The notes below the pieces were generated by a model that saw nothing but the letters and a program-made list of their open reading frames with translations, was not told the origin of the DNA and ran no database searches. This document shows positions 36,240 through 49,263 of a stretch of 64,000 bases of DNA, in pieces. The translations under genes and the position numbers were made by a program. The first letter of the stretch is position 1. Each line of letters begins with the position of its first letter. Source of the DNA: Hydractinia symbiolongicarpus (Eukaryota > Cnidaria > Hydrozoa > Anthoathecata > Hydractiniidae). The stretch is taken from positions 23,525,851-23,589,850 of the forward strand of contig NC_079877.1 of NCBI RefSeq assembly GCF_029227915.1, in the 5' to 3' direction.

Positions 36240-36405
36240 CACAGTGCGGGAAATGCTCAATTGTATAATAAAGTGTATATATATCAGTTGGCGGCTGCTC
36301 AAGAAGTCATTAATTTACGGCGGGTATATGCAAACAAACAAGTTTCACGCAGTTTGTGGAAATTAAAAAGTTAAATAAGTGACCCTTACTTATCCACTTT
36401 GAGGT
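36240..36405 (+). repeat. Left terminal inverted repeat of the RAG1-N-like transposon
   Basis: Begins CACAGTGCGGGAAA and ends at TTATCCACTTTG. Similarity to the right repeat is strongest at 36310-36405 and weaker but aligned over the outer 70 bp. Confidence 0.75.
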
Positions 36406-37086
36406 ACCTGAGCGGTTTTCCGCTTAGTAATTTTTAAAACAATGGTATGAAAATTTGACACTTTGTTGACAGTTGTGAAGCGGGTCAAATAAAATAAAGT
36501 GATATACATTTGTCAAAGTTATTTTCTACTAGTCACATCTAATATTGAAAAAACATTTCATAAGAAATATGAGGTTCAACTTTGTAAGTAACAACCCGCC
36601 TGAAGTTATTAAGAAAACACAGAAAATACAACAAACATACCGTTTTATATTCCTTATTAAACTAGCGTTGTACAAAATTTAAGTGTATTGTAAATATTGA
36701 AGATGTCAAAAAAGTAACTAATTAATTCAAAACAGGTAATTAAAGTTTAAATTATAGTTCACCAATTACAACACACGTAGATTAAGTATCGTGTTATCAC
36801 GATTTACCTAATATCTACAAGTTTTTGCAGTCAGCAAACATGTCATCATGTGAATAAGTTGGAGGGTCCTAGGTAATTAGAAGTATTGAAGCAAACAAGA
36901 GAGAGGGCTGAGCATGAATAAATTCATCCTCAGTGCAGTAGGGCGTATGAAAAGAAAGGTAAATACGTCAAATTTTGTTATTATTTTTATGCTCGTTATT
37001 TTAATGCCTTTTTGAGTTGAATGTTTTTAGAATTTTTTGTTTTATTTATATTTTGTCCTGAACTTTAAAATTTTAAGTTTTAATTT

Positions 37087-37475
37087 AACCCTTTTCGGCC
37101 TTTGATTAATCTGAGTATTGATTTTTTTTGTTTTATAACGGATTTTCAAACAACTTTATTTACGTGAACTTAACTGGAAACAATGTTAAATAACATTTAT
37201 TTGGCTGTTAGAAACTTTCAACAGAATTTAATAATTAGTTGCAGAACGTAAGTTACTGAAATACAAGCAGATGGTGGTGTAATTGACAATTTTCGAGCTT
37301 CCGATGACGTCACTGTAAAAAGACTGACATAGGCAAAAAAAAATTGCTGTGATTTTCTTGCTTTCATGACCGACTATAAGTGTGTCAAGTTTGACTAAAT
37401 TTAGACATGTCTGTCAAAACTTACGGAGGAGTGGAAGTAATCCACCTCCCTCTCCCCGGTCTAATATTTTTGAAA
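37087..37475 (-). mobile_element. piggyBac-type MITE, copy D (inverted, internally deleted)
   Basis: Read on the minus strand it follows copies B and C. It starts TTTAACCCTTTTCGGCC on the plus strand, then the ATTTATTTGGCTGTTAGAAAC block, the TTCGAGCTTCCGATGACGTC block, the GTCAAGTTTGACTAAATT block and a C-rich subterminal run (CCACCTCCCTCTCCCC). About half the internal sequence is missing. It is nested in the larger transposon. Confidence 0.65.
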
Positions 37476-39451
37476 CACCCCTACTCGAATTGGTTTAATG
37501 CAATAAAAATAAGTTCTAGTTGAACTGAAAAAAATTGAGAACTATAACCCTCCACAAAAATGTTAAGACAACGCACTTTTCCTGGAATGTTACGGAGCTG
37601 CCAAAATGCCTGATGTCAATGTCTAAGAAAGTAACAATTTTAGGCACGCACAACTTTCTTATTATGCTTTTAACCGATTGTTATTTGTACAACTGCCGTA
37701 AGCCTTATGGACTTCCGTTTTTGAAGCTCATTTTACAGGCAACTAATAATTAGCTTTTCGAAAGTTAAACTGCGATTGCAAAATGACAGGTCTGGGTAGC
37801 CCAATTCAATATTCTTTCTAAAACATGCGGATCACTTTTTATGATAACCTATTTCTCAGGAGTTACGGTGCTCCAACTGTAGTTCTGTCTTTTAGCGGAT
37901 ATTACATGGTTGACAAAGTGTCAACAAGAGTAGCTAATTTTTTGCTTAACCTTTCAGTTAAGATAATTTTATGTTTACATTTTGCAAATCTAATTACGTC
38001 CCATTATTATTACGTGAATTATTAACGCACAATTAATGTTATTAATTAGTTAATCATGCAATTTAAGTACCAAGAGTGCAAATTTTTTTTTCTGAATAGT
38101 ACTCACCTGTTATAAGACTTTGTTCACAACAATACTTTCTTTTCTAAAAGAAATTAACAAGAAAGACAAAATGTTACAGAGAAGGTGCCATTACGATCTC
38201 TTACTTTATGTTCATAAGTACCACAAAATGACGGACCACCTGTATGCTGTATTTTACCTATCTGATACGCATTCTCTTAAGCTTGATCTGCCGCCTCTCG
38301 CAGCATTTTAACCAGAAAAAATAATTATGTAGCAGCTAATATAGGTGACTGCAAAAAGAATTACACTGTGTTAAAAAGCTAGCCAGTTTTTTATCAGCTA
38401 TGTACAACTAAGGAATGTTCTGGCCAGCTATAGTGTTATTCTTTTTACACTTCCCTGCTAGTATGTTTTTATCTTAATCACTTATTGATCTATAAGTGTA
38501 AATTTAGAGGGATGTTGTACACCAATTTAGCCGGAAATATATGTAAAATTAGGACCATCTTGCTGCCTGGTAGTTATAGTGCATAAAAGTTTATTAAAAT
38601 TTCGAAAAAGCATTTTGTTATAGCCACCTTACCTACACTATAAATTTTTTACAGGTCATAGTTTTTTAGAAAAAAACAGGGCTCAAGTGTACTTATGAAT
38701 AAACGAGTCTGTTGCCTTAAATCATTGTATTTCTTATAACACATTATGGTGTATATATACAACATGATGAAAAGCAAACTATGTACCTAATGTCATCAAC
38801 CCAATGCAATTTGCAGATGTTTTAAAAAATAAAAAATATCCAATTCCCACGCTCATTTAAGCCGGGAACTTCAGAGATTTTGCTCGCGCAAGAAATTTGT
38901 AATTACGTGAGCGAAATTTCAAGATGGTAGTCGCGGCTGCCGCATCAAAGAATTGTTTCTTTTTGATTTGTATGCTTGATTGATTTTGAATAAAAGATCT
39001 ATTGAATTGTGATTAAAGTATTTTTTTTGGCTTCGGAAAGTTTGACCACATGCTTGGGGATTTCAATCAAGCAGAAACAAGGAAGAAGGAACTTCGCAAG
39101 TATGTCGGTGGCTCTTCAGGGAAATATGGAATCATTTTTAAAGTTTCGTTTTGCCCATCCCAGGATAATGCTCAAATAATCGCGTTCAGCAGTTTTTCTG
39201 AACAAACTAATTGCATACTCGTATGGAGGAACACTTGGTTAACCTTCTAAAAAAACCGAATCTTACTTACATATTGTTTTTACGAGATGTGTGAGTCTAA
39301 AATTTGGGAATTTTCGTGGTCGTGGAAGTCAATCAAAAGTCGAAAAATCAACATGGTGTCATTGGCAATGGATTAATAAACTGATAATTTTCTAGCAACA
39401 ACTAAAGCTAAGTTGTAAGTATTATACTCATGTTAAATTGTACTAAAAAAT

Positions 39452-39556
39452 GTACTATATACATTCTCGCTGGCTATCTCAGCTAATGGTCTGAATGTTA
39501 AAATTACTATGCACTATATACATTCCTCACTGGCTATCTCAGCTAATAGTCTGAAT
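39452..39556. repeat. Two-copy tandem duplication of about 57 bp
   Basis: ACTATATACATTC(T/C) followed by TGGCTATCTCAGCTAAT and (G/A)GTCTGAAT occurs twice in tandem with a few differences. It lies just past the end of the transposase gene. Confidence 0.8.
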
Positions 39557-39597
39557 CATTCTTCGATTTGAAGTTCTGCTTTCCGTTTTTAAATCTC

Positions 39598-42500
39598 AGG
39601 AATATAGCTTTTGCATACTGGTGTTACTTTCAAATGGTGTTGTTCCGTAATGACACACACTCTTGATGTTGGTGGTCTCACTATATGTGCTTCTCAACAT
39701 ATTAAACTCAGGGTGAATGCTCTCCCCGCCTTGTTCACCATACAATCCCAAAACGATTTTCCATTTTGAAATAAAATCTACAACATGATTTTCCAGCATG
39801 TGTAGTTTTGGTGTAACAGATTCACCTGGGAAAGTTTTCCTCAAGAAACTCATCAAAGTTTTGATAGCTGTATCTGAAACAAAATCTTGAAAAACTGACA
39901 GGAATATTTAAAAAAGATTTAAATCCCAAAGCATTAACAAAAAATTGTTCGCTGTTCAAAAATTGTTCATAGCAATAAATTTTCATTTTTAAATTGGATA
40001 GCATAACACACACCTGATTGTCACAAGACTGATATTAGGCACCAAGACTTAAAGCATAGCTACCTAATTCCTGTATCTTTGCATTTTCAGGTTTTTACAG
40101 AATTCATCAAGTGGTCGCACTTTCAATAGTAATTAAAAAGGAACTTGAAGTTTGTACATAGCTGAATGGATTCTCGGTGTATATCAGTATCACAAAATCC
40201 CAAATTCACTACCAAGATAGGGATGCTGTTGAATAATTCCAGTATATTTTTCACCTATTGAAATTTTTTTATGAACAAGAATGAATGTATGAACAAGAAG
40301 ATTGAAATTCATATAAAAATACTCGAAACACCAATTTACCTTTAACATTTTATGTACGTCTTTACCAATAAAGGATTTTCCCTGGTATGTTTGACGTTCA
40401 ACGCCTATTTGCTTCAATTTTGTGTCTAATGACTTTATACAAGGCCCTGTGTTTTTCTCCAAAATGTTGTTTTCCTCCAATTCATCAATTTGTGCCAACT
40501 TAAATAATAAAGAAGAAAATAATCATCATACTTTATTTGAATTTTCCTCAGTGCGATTTTGTTTCAAATATATTTTAATAATTATCAATGATAATGCATG
40601 TTTTATAGTGGGAAAAATTTGTATAGTTACATAATTCAAGTGTAAGATTGAAACCCTGCCCTATGATATGAGAGAATTACCTTTTCTCTCATTTTGTCAT
40701 TTAAGTGTTTCAGTCTTGGATGATAGATGCTCAGTATCTCCTCTTCTTTTTCAGGTCTTGTTATCAGGTCTTCATAAACAAGATTAATTTTGTTGTGGTA
40801 ATCTTGAACGAGATATTCCAAGTCGCGTATTTTAATTTGTGTCGCCACATGTGACTCAAAGATTTCATCTGTCATTGTTTTGTTTTTGATTGCGGCACTG
40901 CCTGCTATCTTGACATCCAAGAGATAACATTGATCTTCTAGCATATTGAAAAACATGTTCCCAAAGAAATGCGTAGTGATGGTAGTGCTACCTGGAGATA
41001 AAAATATGTGAAAGTTATTTTTGCATTTCAACTTCCTTTAGTCACATTGAAATTACTAACTTAATCAAGAGGTATGTTGAACATAGCATCGTCAATAACA
41101 TTATTGAAGTTTTTTGCGTTACTTATGTTACCGCCAGCATTTCGAAATCTTGTTAGGTCACTTTTCAGTGATTCCAAGATTCGTTTTTTTATTGTTCCTC
41201 TTTTTAATGGAGGTGTTTTCATTTTTTTTGATGTTATTTCACAAAAAAGGCAGCAATGACAACCTGTAGAAAATTTAATTGAAATATTGATTGATTGCAA
41301 CATCATTTAGAATAATTTTTCTTTTTTTTTTGGAAAATTACATACCGCTTGCACCGGTTATTCCATATATCACACACAAAAATTCATAGTCACCAAACAT
41401 AAATACCCTGATATTTCTTTGTCTAAAAAATATTTAGTATATGCATAATTCACTTTTTCAAATTCATGAATTTACTACCTTTTTAGCATTTGTTTTTAAC
41501 ATTCTACGAAATATATATTGTAGTACATTATAGTATCTTTTATAGTTTTTATGGTTTTTGCAATTTTTGATTACTGTATGAAAATATTTTTTCATTAATA
41601 CGTCAATTCTGTAACTCACCTGCAGTCTAATGCTTGTAGTAAATCTATTTGATCACTGAATTGCGACAAACCTAGTTTCAAGTTTATCCTAAAGTCTTTT
41701 GCCTCAAAATAGCTAAACACAACTGTGTTTCCTCTGTTATTTGGATGAAATGTGTTACAACATTGGTAGGACATTTTAAATGATTTTCCTCCATAGTATC
41801 CCCCGATTTTCACATGAATTTCATTTTGATAGGTGCTTCTTTCAACAAACTGAGAATGTCTAAATGAAATTCAGTCCATGTGTGTTACTTGGAATGGTAC
41901 ATGAATACAATTTTTAATGTTGTAAGTTTGAATTGAATGTCAGTCTGATAATTTGATAAGTTTACCATTTTAAAGTTTAATAGCCACAAAAGCAACTTAT
42001 TACATATTGAAAGTTTTAACTTACTCTGTTAGTGCATCAAGATAATACAGAATATGTGTAACAACATCAATAAGATAACCCCATGGTGCATCCTCAAACG
42101 AGAATTTCCCCTTTTTTGTCCTTTGGGAACTGAAAGTTTATCATTTCAACAGCTATATCTTCACCATTCCATTTTTTAGCTATTTGTCATTTGATTGAAA
42201 GTCAACGTTTATTTTTAATGATTTTAGCCACCTGTAATTTAACACAAAAAAGGAATACGAAATTTATTGATAAATTTATATAATATGCATTTTTGGCTGT
42301 TTATATCACATGACATAATTTGATAATTTTAATTTGCTCACCTTCCCATCTTTTTCAGCTTCTCCCACGGAATTCCAAGATCAACCTTCATTGCTATCAA
42401 TGTTTCTGCACTTATAACAGAAGGAAAAACATCTGCCTGACTCAAAATTTTCTCATTATCTTCTTCAGTGAAGGATTTTACTAACTTTGAGGTTTGTGTT

Positions 42501-43929
42501 ACCAATGCCTCAGCACCACCAACTGACTTATCAAGCAATAGCAAAATTATGTGCTTATATTGTATTATGGTTGTATGACTTGAAAGTTTCCAGTTCAAAT
42601 TTTTATGAGTACACTTTTTGATGTATATATGTTATATGAATTCATTTTTTGAAATTATGTTTTGTTTTAAGTTAACCTTATTTACAGTACCGTAAATTTG
42701 CAAAAATTAGTCTTAGCCTTAATTTATCAACTCTATGTTTGTGTATGGGTATATATATCTTAACTACCTGAGTAAAATTGTGTTAACCTGTAGTAAGCTT
42801 AAGTTGGCCTAAGATGAATTTGTTGCTTTTTTGAACAGTCTTTTTACTTAATTCTGTTTTTTTTTTGCTTTTGGTGTTGATGTGAAGACCAAGGGCTATA
42901 AAAAAAGTACATATAATTTTAATCGTTTTTGGGACAAACTAATATGTGATGTTGGATTGAAATAATGTTATTCTTACTCTTGATCCACCAGTCATAAACT
43001 CAATGCCATTATTTGGTAATATTGACTGTGACATTTTTGTTTGGATCACATGGAGAGCAGCTTATTCAAATTCTGTCGGGATATCATTTTCCTTGTTTAT
43101 TTTAAAAACATCACTCAATAGTGGCGAGTTTTGCCCGACACACATGCTGAGATGATTTTCTTTGCAATATTCCTTATGTTTGAAAACTTCACCACATTTT
43201 TCGCAATCAATTTTCAAATTACCTAATAAATGGGATATGGTTTGAGAGTGTGTACCGAATTCTGGAGTCACCAAAGTTGAGCAAACGGGACATATGGTAC
43301 TCTCGGGAGGGCGACCCGCCACTGTTGGTATAAAGCATTTGAAGCAAAAAAGCTGTGGGACATTTAGTCAAAAGCACAGGCTTCTGCATTAAACTTTCAC
43401 ATAACTGGCATATGCATAAATAAAGGTTATCATTGAATTTTTCTTTGAAGTTTTGCTTCATCAACACGACTGTTTCACCTAACATTTCATTAATTTCTGA
43501 TGTCTCATATCTGGTCCAGTGTGAATTTGAGACACTATAACGTCCTGTGGACATCCTTTTTCTAGGTTTTCCCCCTTTTTTTCGTTTTATTTCGTTTTCA
43601 CATACATTGCAATTTTGCTCAGTATGCTCTGACCATTTAAACAACTCAAAGTTACTTGTGCTTTTTCTATAGTCCAATTGTCCAAGTCTAGAATAGCACT
43701 TCATGCAGATTTTGGTTGGGTGGAGCGCCTCAGTGTCTTTTTCAATGTTTCTGAACAAATGTTCCTGCATTCTTCTACTGACCTTAGGGTTTGAGACCTT
43801 GAACGTATTGTTCTTATTTTTCGGGAGAAGAAATCCACATATTCGACATAGTTTGTCCAATTCACACATGTGTTCAGCAGCCATGTTTTTATGGAACGTT
43901 TGGCTAGCGGCTGTACTGCGTTTAGACAA
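39598..43929 (-). pseudogene. Transposon protein with RAG1-type N-terminal zinc modules (N-RAG-TP-like), decayed
   Basis: The first exon (about 43350-43929) has LCRICGFLLPK, then LHPTKICMKCYSRL and CNVCENEIKRK. This spacing is found in the RAG1 N-terminal region. A RING-type module follows (CICQLCESLMQKPVLLTKC, then after a 1-nt frame change FCFKCF and ICPVCSTLV, 43260-43410). Next is a CEKCGEVFKHKEYCKENH zinc finger (43145-43205). An in-frame TAA (43062-43064) precedes a TGGSR segment. Further exons read TLIAMKVDLGIPWEKLKKMG (42350-42420), IHVKIGGYYGGKSFKMSYQ and NTVVFSYFEAKD (41690-41810), YEFLCVIYGITGASG (41350-41390), CHCCLFCEI onward (41065-41265), 40690-41000, and 40340-40500. The last exon (39598-39856) has TPKLHMLENHVVDFI and GLYGEQGGESIHPEFN. 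It ends inside the inverted repeats. One frameshift and one stop make it inactive. RAG2-like or Transib-core motifs were not seen. Confidence 0.7.
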
Positions 43930-44599
43930 AATATGAGCTCTACGTTTCTCCTAATGTTTAGCTGAGAAAATATGTAAGTAGAATGAAATTTTAAATTATG
44001 TGGCTTTATAGGAATATATACCATGTTGCTGGAAAATTTTTTATTTTTTATAACTTTAACGTGCAAAATAGGGAAATTCACTGATATCTCGTCGGTTATA
44101 GTTTCGTTATTTCCGTAACCACAACAATGGCTATGGCTGCAATTTTTGTTGTTTCTACGAGACGGCCTAGGATTTTTACAATTTATGTTTTCCAATTTTT
44201 GCGCATGCGCGTTGCTGAATTTCACAGCCACGGGCTATGTTGAATGAGCGTGTGCTAACGAATTGAGTATAGCTATATATATCAACCACAATGGTTAAAA
44301 CTCTGAACAGCTAAGTAGTCACCAGTAGATTCTAGTATAAATTATAAAATAAACACCAGAAATAATAAAAACCTACAACGTGAATGGGTTTCAAAAAAAC
44401 TTTCTTTTTTGAAACACGCTCATAATTATCCCACTTGGCGAATCACCATGAGAAATAATGAATATAAACAAACTATGCAGGCAAAACTAATATTGTTTTC
44501 ATGTTAGTATGTATATTTCAGCTGCGTATCTTACGAAATAGTAATGGAAAGGGAAAAAAGCTTATGGTTTTGAAAATAAGCAAACATGACCGAACAACA

Positions 44600-44768
44600 C
44601 GTCACGTAACACAAAGTGGATAAGTAATGGTGCCCTTATTCAACTTCTAAATTTTCACAAAATTGCGCAAAAATTGTTTGTTTGCATATACCTGCCGTAA
44701 ATTATTAACTTTTTCCGCTACCTACATCTAGTGTATATATACTTTTTCATACGGTTTTTCTCGCACTG
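44600..44768 (-). repeat. Right terminal inverted repeat of the RAG1-N-like transposon
   Basis: Reverse complement of the left repeat. CAAAGTGGATAAGTAA (44616-44631) mirrors TTACTTATCCACTTTG, and TTTGTTTGCATATACCTGCC (44676-44695) mirrors the left core. The outer tip is CGCACTG (44762-44768). Confidence 0.75.
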
Positions 44769-44772
44769 CCAT

Positions 44773-45742
44773 TGTCTATTCTAAAAAAAATGTAAATGCT
44801 AAATTTTATTTTCTACAGAGAGACGAGTGCATTTTTTTTTTCTTAAATTATACGATGCAGAAAGCTTACATTCCTTCCTTATTGGTTAACTACAGTCGCT
44901 GTTTAGGTCTTGTACATCTCACTTACGGAAAGGCTTGTAAGTGAGAACATAAAAAAGCTTCAACGTGCCTTGCTTAATCAAACTTCAGTTTTGCTGTCAA
45001 CATGACATTTAAGTCTTGTGATCTCTGTTTAGCCACGATTAGGATTAATCTTAAACAAAAAACAGAAACGGGAAGCAACTCCTGAGAATCTACCGCAACT
45101 TATAGATAATTTTTATTCTTCTTGACAACAATATGATGAGTGATAGGGGCTTAATTTCAGGCGTTGATCTAGCTAATTGCCTTAGCATGTTGTTGTGCTT
45201 TGCGTCAGGATCTAATATGAAAATCGGACAAACAGCAGATGTCTTTGGAGCCGCCCTTAGGTGGATTATAAGACTGTCACTATGTTCGAAAAAAAATCTG
45301 TAAGGATTGTTTATAGGTATTGCTATATATATATACACAAACATGGTTTGTGGTTATAGTTGTTACCATTCCTTACTTTGTTAGGAGCAACAACACTACG
45401 CATACAGCAATACCGTCTGTTTTTCTGTTTTGATTTAATTTTTGTTTTGATTCCAGCAATCCCGCCTAGTCAAGATTATATGTTCAAAGGGATTAGACGA
45501 GGTAATAATCCCTTTGCCGCTTTCCTAATTCTTTTTTTTGGAGTAACTGATTACGGTAATAATAATTAAGAGTTATCTTAATCTGTATCATAACAGGCGC
45601 TGTCTGTCGGCCGAATCCAAGGGATGTTAAGTCACAGAGTTAAAATTAAAAAAAAAAATGCGATGTATTATTGTCGACTTTGCTGCGACGTGTGAATTTG
45701 TACGGGCAAAGATTAGTGTAAATTATCTGTCTGTCTGTGAGC
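44773..45742. other. No gene seen
   Basis: Frames at 45090-45344 (minus) and 45360-45569 (plus) have no recognisable motif. The ATATATATAT run near 45325 is simple sequence. Confidence 0.4.
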
Positions 45743-48634
45743 CAATATATATAATAATACGGAGAGTGTGTCTGCCTGTGTGTCTGTAACAGCCAAAGTG
45801 AGTGTGTTTATTTTCCATTGATGTAGCCGAAAAAATTATGTTTCAAATTTCAAATTTTCTAACGTTCCGGCGCGACGTCAATCCATTTAGACTGACGTCA
45901 ATTTGTTTAAGAAGATTGGTTAAGCCATTGCATTGCACTTTAAATTTTGAGGCCAAATAACTTGGAAACGAGGTCGTGACGACAATGATTTTTTGCCGCG
46001 TGGGTAACTAGGGTCCACCTGGGACCAATTTGGGTTAGTTTTCCAAACCTGGGTCGCCGATTCCGTTTCAAAATGAATAAGTTGATTACGTTATCAAAAA
46101 ACCTTCAAATGGTAATATCTGTGCAATCGTTTGTCAAAAGCACATGATCATATACATTTTCTTGATTAGCGTTTTAGAATCTATGCGATTACGGAGTTTC
46201 ATACCGCGCAGGTCTGGGCGCTAGAGAAGCGCTTTGTAGGGACAAATTTTTGGCTTGTTTTTATTTGTCTCGATAGCCCAAATAATTTTCACGGTCAGTT
46301 TTTCACAACTATTCTGGTTAGTGCTGCGAAAAGAGGCAGAAATGCACAATCCTTCCTGACGTTTCTTCAACTAATTTTTTACTTTAACCGACGTTTTGCT
46401 TTTTGATAACACGTTTAAATGGTGTTTCTAACCCTCTTTGTGGCATATTGACATGGGTAAGATGTTGGAATCGAAGAAAACTTAAATTACTGACTTTTAT
46501 AGAGAGGCAAGAGAAGACATATTGTTGATGTTGGGTTTTGGGGTTAGCTTCTTGAAGTTGCAAGCTACATATACCATACATTTTGTGTTGTAAGGAATAA
46601 AGTAATGGTTAAAAAGAAATACTATTCTGTCATTATCAGTGCACTTTGTCAAGAAGAAGTAAAAATTACAGCTACAATTCCGGTCAAAAATAATGGCAGT
46701 AAACCCTTTCTATCAGTGTAGCAAGAGCAAGATAAGTACAAAGCCCCCTTTCCCCCAGTATCAATGTTCAAAAGTTGTGCTAACACGTTTCCAAACATTG
46801 ATAATGGGGGAGAGGGGATAGGAAAGGATTATACTGCACTTTTTGTAGCTTACTGCCAATACATTTTGACCGGAATTGTGGCTTTAGAAAGACTTAAAAA
46901 GGAAGTTTTTTTACAGTAAGCTATAGCTAGCTAGCTATATTTGGATCTGCAAGTTTGACATGGATTAACGTGGAAGAGCATTTAATAAAGTATTTATTTG
47001 CAAAGTATAGCTAACTAGTTATATAAAAAAGTGCACAGATGAAATCGACTGAAAATAAAATGCACACTTCAATGATATAATGTCTGGCTTTGACTTTTCG
47101 TTAGAAATTATTGTATATAAATGTTACATAACTAGCTAGGAAGGGATATATACATAATAGCATGTTACACTGTATTAATGTGTTCTTAATTTTGGTAAAA
47201 TGCAAGAATAAATTTAGGCAAGGTCCACTTTTACAATTTTGTAATAGCTATAGTAATTTTGGTACATTGACATAAGAAAAATTTGGCAACCGAAAATATT
47301 TGACGAAAACAGTTAAAGTCACTAAATTTGTTTAAAAAGTTATTTTCCATTAAATTTGTTTATTTTAACCACATTATGTTATTTTTGTTATTATGTTACT
47401 ATTATGTTATTATGTTACTTCGCAGCGGTCGAAACTTTGTACTTTACAGATTAAAATTATTCCAATGCAAAATTGAGGCGTAGCAATTTTTAAGGCTAAG
47501 TTGGTGTTTGAACTGCACTGTTAAGTTGAGTGATATTAGAAATGAGTTTTTATGATCCTATTTTTAGCATCTGGACACTTACCCACTTATATAACTGATT
47601 ACTGTATGAATAAGGCTATCATATATATGAGTGATCCAGTGTGACCCCTGGCTAACAAAAACTACAAGGAGACAGGTACAGCCAGCTTTTTGACAATTTG
47701 TAACTTGTTTTATAAAAAATGTAGGTAGCTCCGCCCTGGTTAGTTAAATAAAGTTTCTAGCAAACACAATAAAAGAAATTTTGGAATTGTTTTTAATATT
47801 ATAGCTAGCTAGGTATCTGTTTAATGAGCATGACACTATTAGTTTAGAAAAAAACCCATTGTTTTCTTTACTGTGTTTAATGAGCTACATTATTTTGGCT
47901 GTACTAGTAGCTATATAAATCTTGAATGACATGCTAGCAATCCCTCTTTGATCAGCACTGTGATATTTTTAAAACAATATTAAAACTTGTGATGTAAGTA
48001 ACTACCAAATTAAGGTTTCTTTTTTTTTTTAAATGCCAACTTTTCATTATCAGTGTGTAGCTACCCCACAACTTGAAGCAATTAAATTAATAACCAAGTT
48101 TAGGTCTTGAACCTTCATAATACACAGTCTTATGTCAATACTGAGTATCCTTCCTTTAAATAATTGTAAAATCAATATATCGCACCAGTTAAAAAAGTAA
48201 AAATACAAAGGAATAAGTGAATAATTCTATTCGTACAGCATGTTTTTCTTTGCAAATGCCTTACGCTCTGCGGAGGATATAAGAATTTGTCCCTACAAGC
48301 GCTTCGCTAGTGCCCAGACCTGCGCGGTATGAAACTCCGCAATAAAGGAAACAGGTATACAGAATTCTAAAAAAAATGTTTTAGATTTTGACGGGTCATT
48401 TCTAACCTCAGCAAAATTTTTAAACCCTTATATCTCATTATTCGTTCATCAAAAGCACATGATCAAATACATTTTCTTGATCAGCGCTTTAAGCTTTACA
48501 CAATAGAGGCAACGTGAAATCAAGCTTTTTTGTGGATAGGTTGTTGACGTCATCAAAATTCAAATAACGCTTCTTTTTCATTTTTATTCTGCCTCAGTGG
48601 ATTTTTCCGCGGGCTTTATCGACTAGTTTAATAT
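45743..48634 (+). mobile_element. Candidate non-autonomous Helitron-like element
   Basis: The left side starts near ATATATATAATAATACGGAG with a TCTGTCTG/TGTCTGTAAC-rich region, as in the small elements near 54.6 and 55.8 kb. The right end has a GTGGATTTTTCCGCGGGC hairpin followed by CTAGT (48632-48636), as expected for a Helitron 3' end. Inside, a 60-bp block (46187-46246) recurs inverted at 48287-48343. A TCAAAAGCACATGATCA block (46134, 48447) recurs directly. No Rep/helicase gene is present. The left boundary is uncertain. Confidence 0.35.
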
Positions 48635-48639
48635 AATAC

Positions 48640-49260
48640 TATACCAAAGCTCGTCGATAGGCAGAAATAATTGATTCAAATTCATTAAGCGATTTATTTA
48701 GGATTAAGTTTATGATGTTTTTTAAAACCAGCTCAAAAGTTTACGTGGTCGAAGGGAGTTTGGTGCAGTTTTAGTGGGTAGAAAAAGATAAATACTTCAT
48801 TACAACACCCAACTATAAAATCTAATGCAAGTTGAAACTAAATTAATTGAAGAATAATGGTTACTGCGAGAGTAGGGTTATTATAAATTCACCAGTTTGT
48901 TAGCCTTCAAAGCACTGCAAAGATGATGGACCGAGTGTGACTTAAATCGGTGACCTGCCACTGGCTAGGGAATTTTTACTGACTCCGCTAAATGTTTGAT
49001 CTTACTGCGTAATGCTGCATACCAGGCAAGGATACTTTTTTGTTACGATACACCACGAGTGTGAGACGTATTTCATCCTTACGACGTAAAATTCTTTTCA
49101 CATGTACGCATTTTAATGTGTTGCACACGTAATTTTTTAATCTTTATTAGGAACCTGTTAATTTTTAGTATTAACATTAAGGAACTGGAAGGAAGATGAT
49201 TTGAACGAGGTTTCAGGAATACTCGTGAGTATTTCCATATCAGACTTTTTAAATATTTTT
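48640..49260. other. No gene seen
   Basis: No long frame, RNA motif or repeat end is visible here. Confidence 0.4.
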
Positions 49261-49263
49261 CAT

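Larger units (their letters stand above)
36240..44768 (-). mobile_element. DNA transposon with long terminal inverted repeats and a RAG1-N-like gene
   Basis: About 8.5 kb. The left repeat (36240-36405) and right repeat (44600-44768) match when one is reverse-complemented. The best shared core is AATTTACGGC(G/A)GGTATATG followed by CAAACAAACAA, and TTACTTATCCACTTTG lies at the inner edge. The tips are CACAGTGCGGGAAA on the left and, read inward, CAGTGCGAGAAA on the right. CCAT flanks both ends (36236-36239, 44769-44772) if the right tip has lost two bases, so a 4-bp target duplication is possible. The only recognisable gene is on the minus strand (39598-43929). A piggyBac-type MITE (37087-37475) is nested inside. 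Confidence 0.75.

Noticed and set aside
43701-44231. 176-codon minus-strand frame overlapping the RAG1-N-like gene
   Set aside because: It is in another frame than the zinc modules and shows no domain; its downstream half is a shadow of the real exon.
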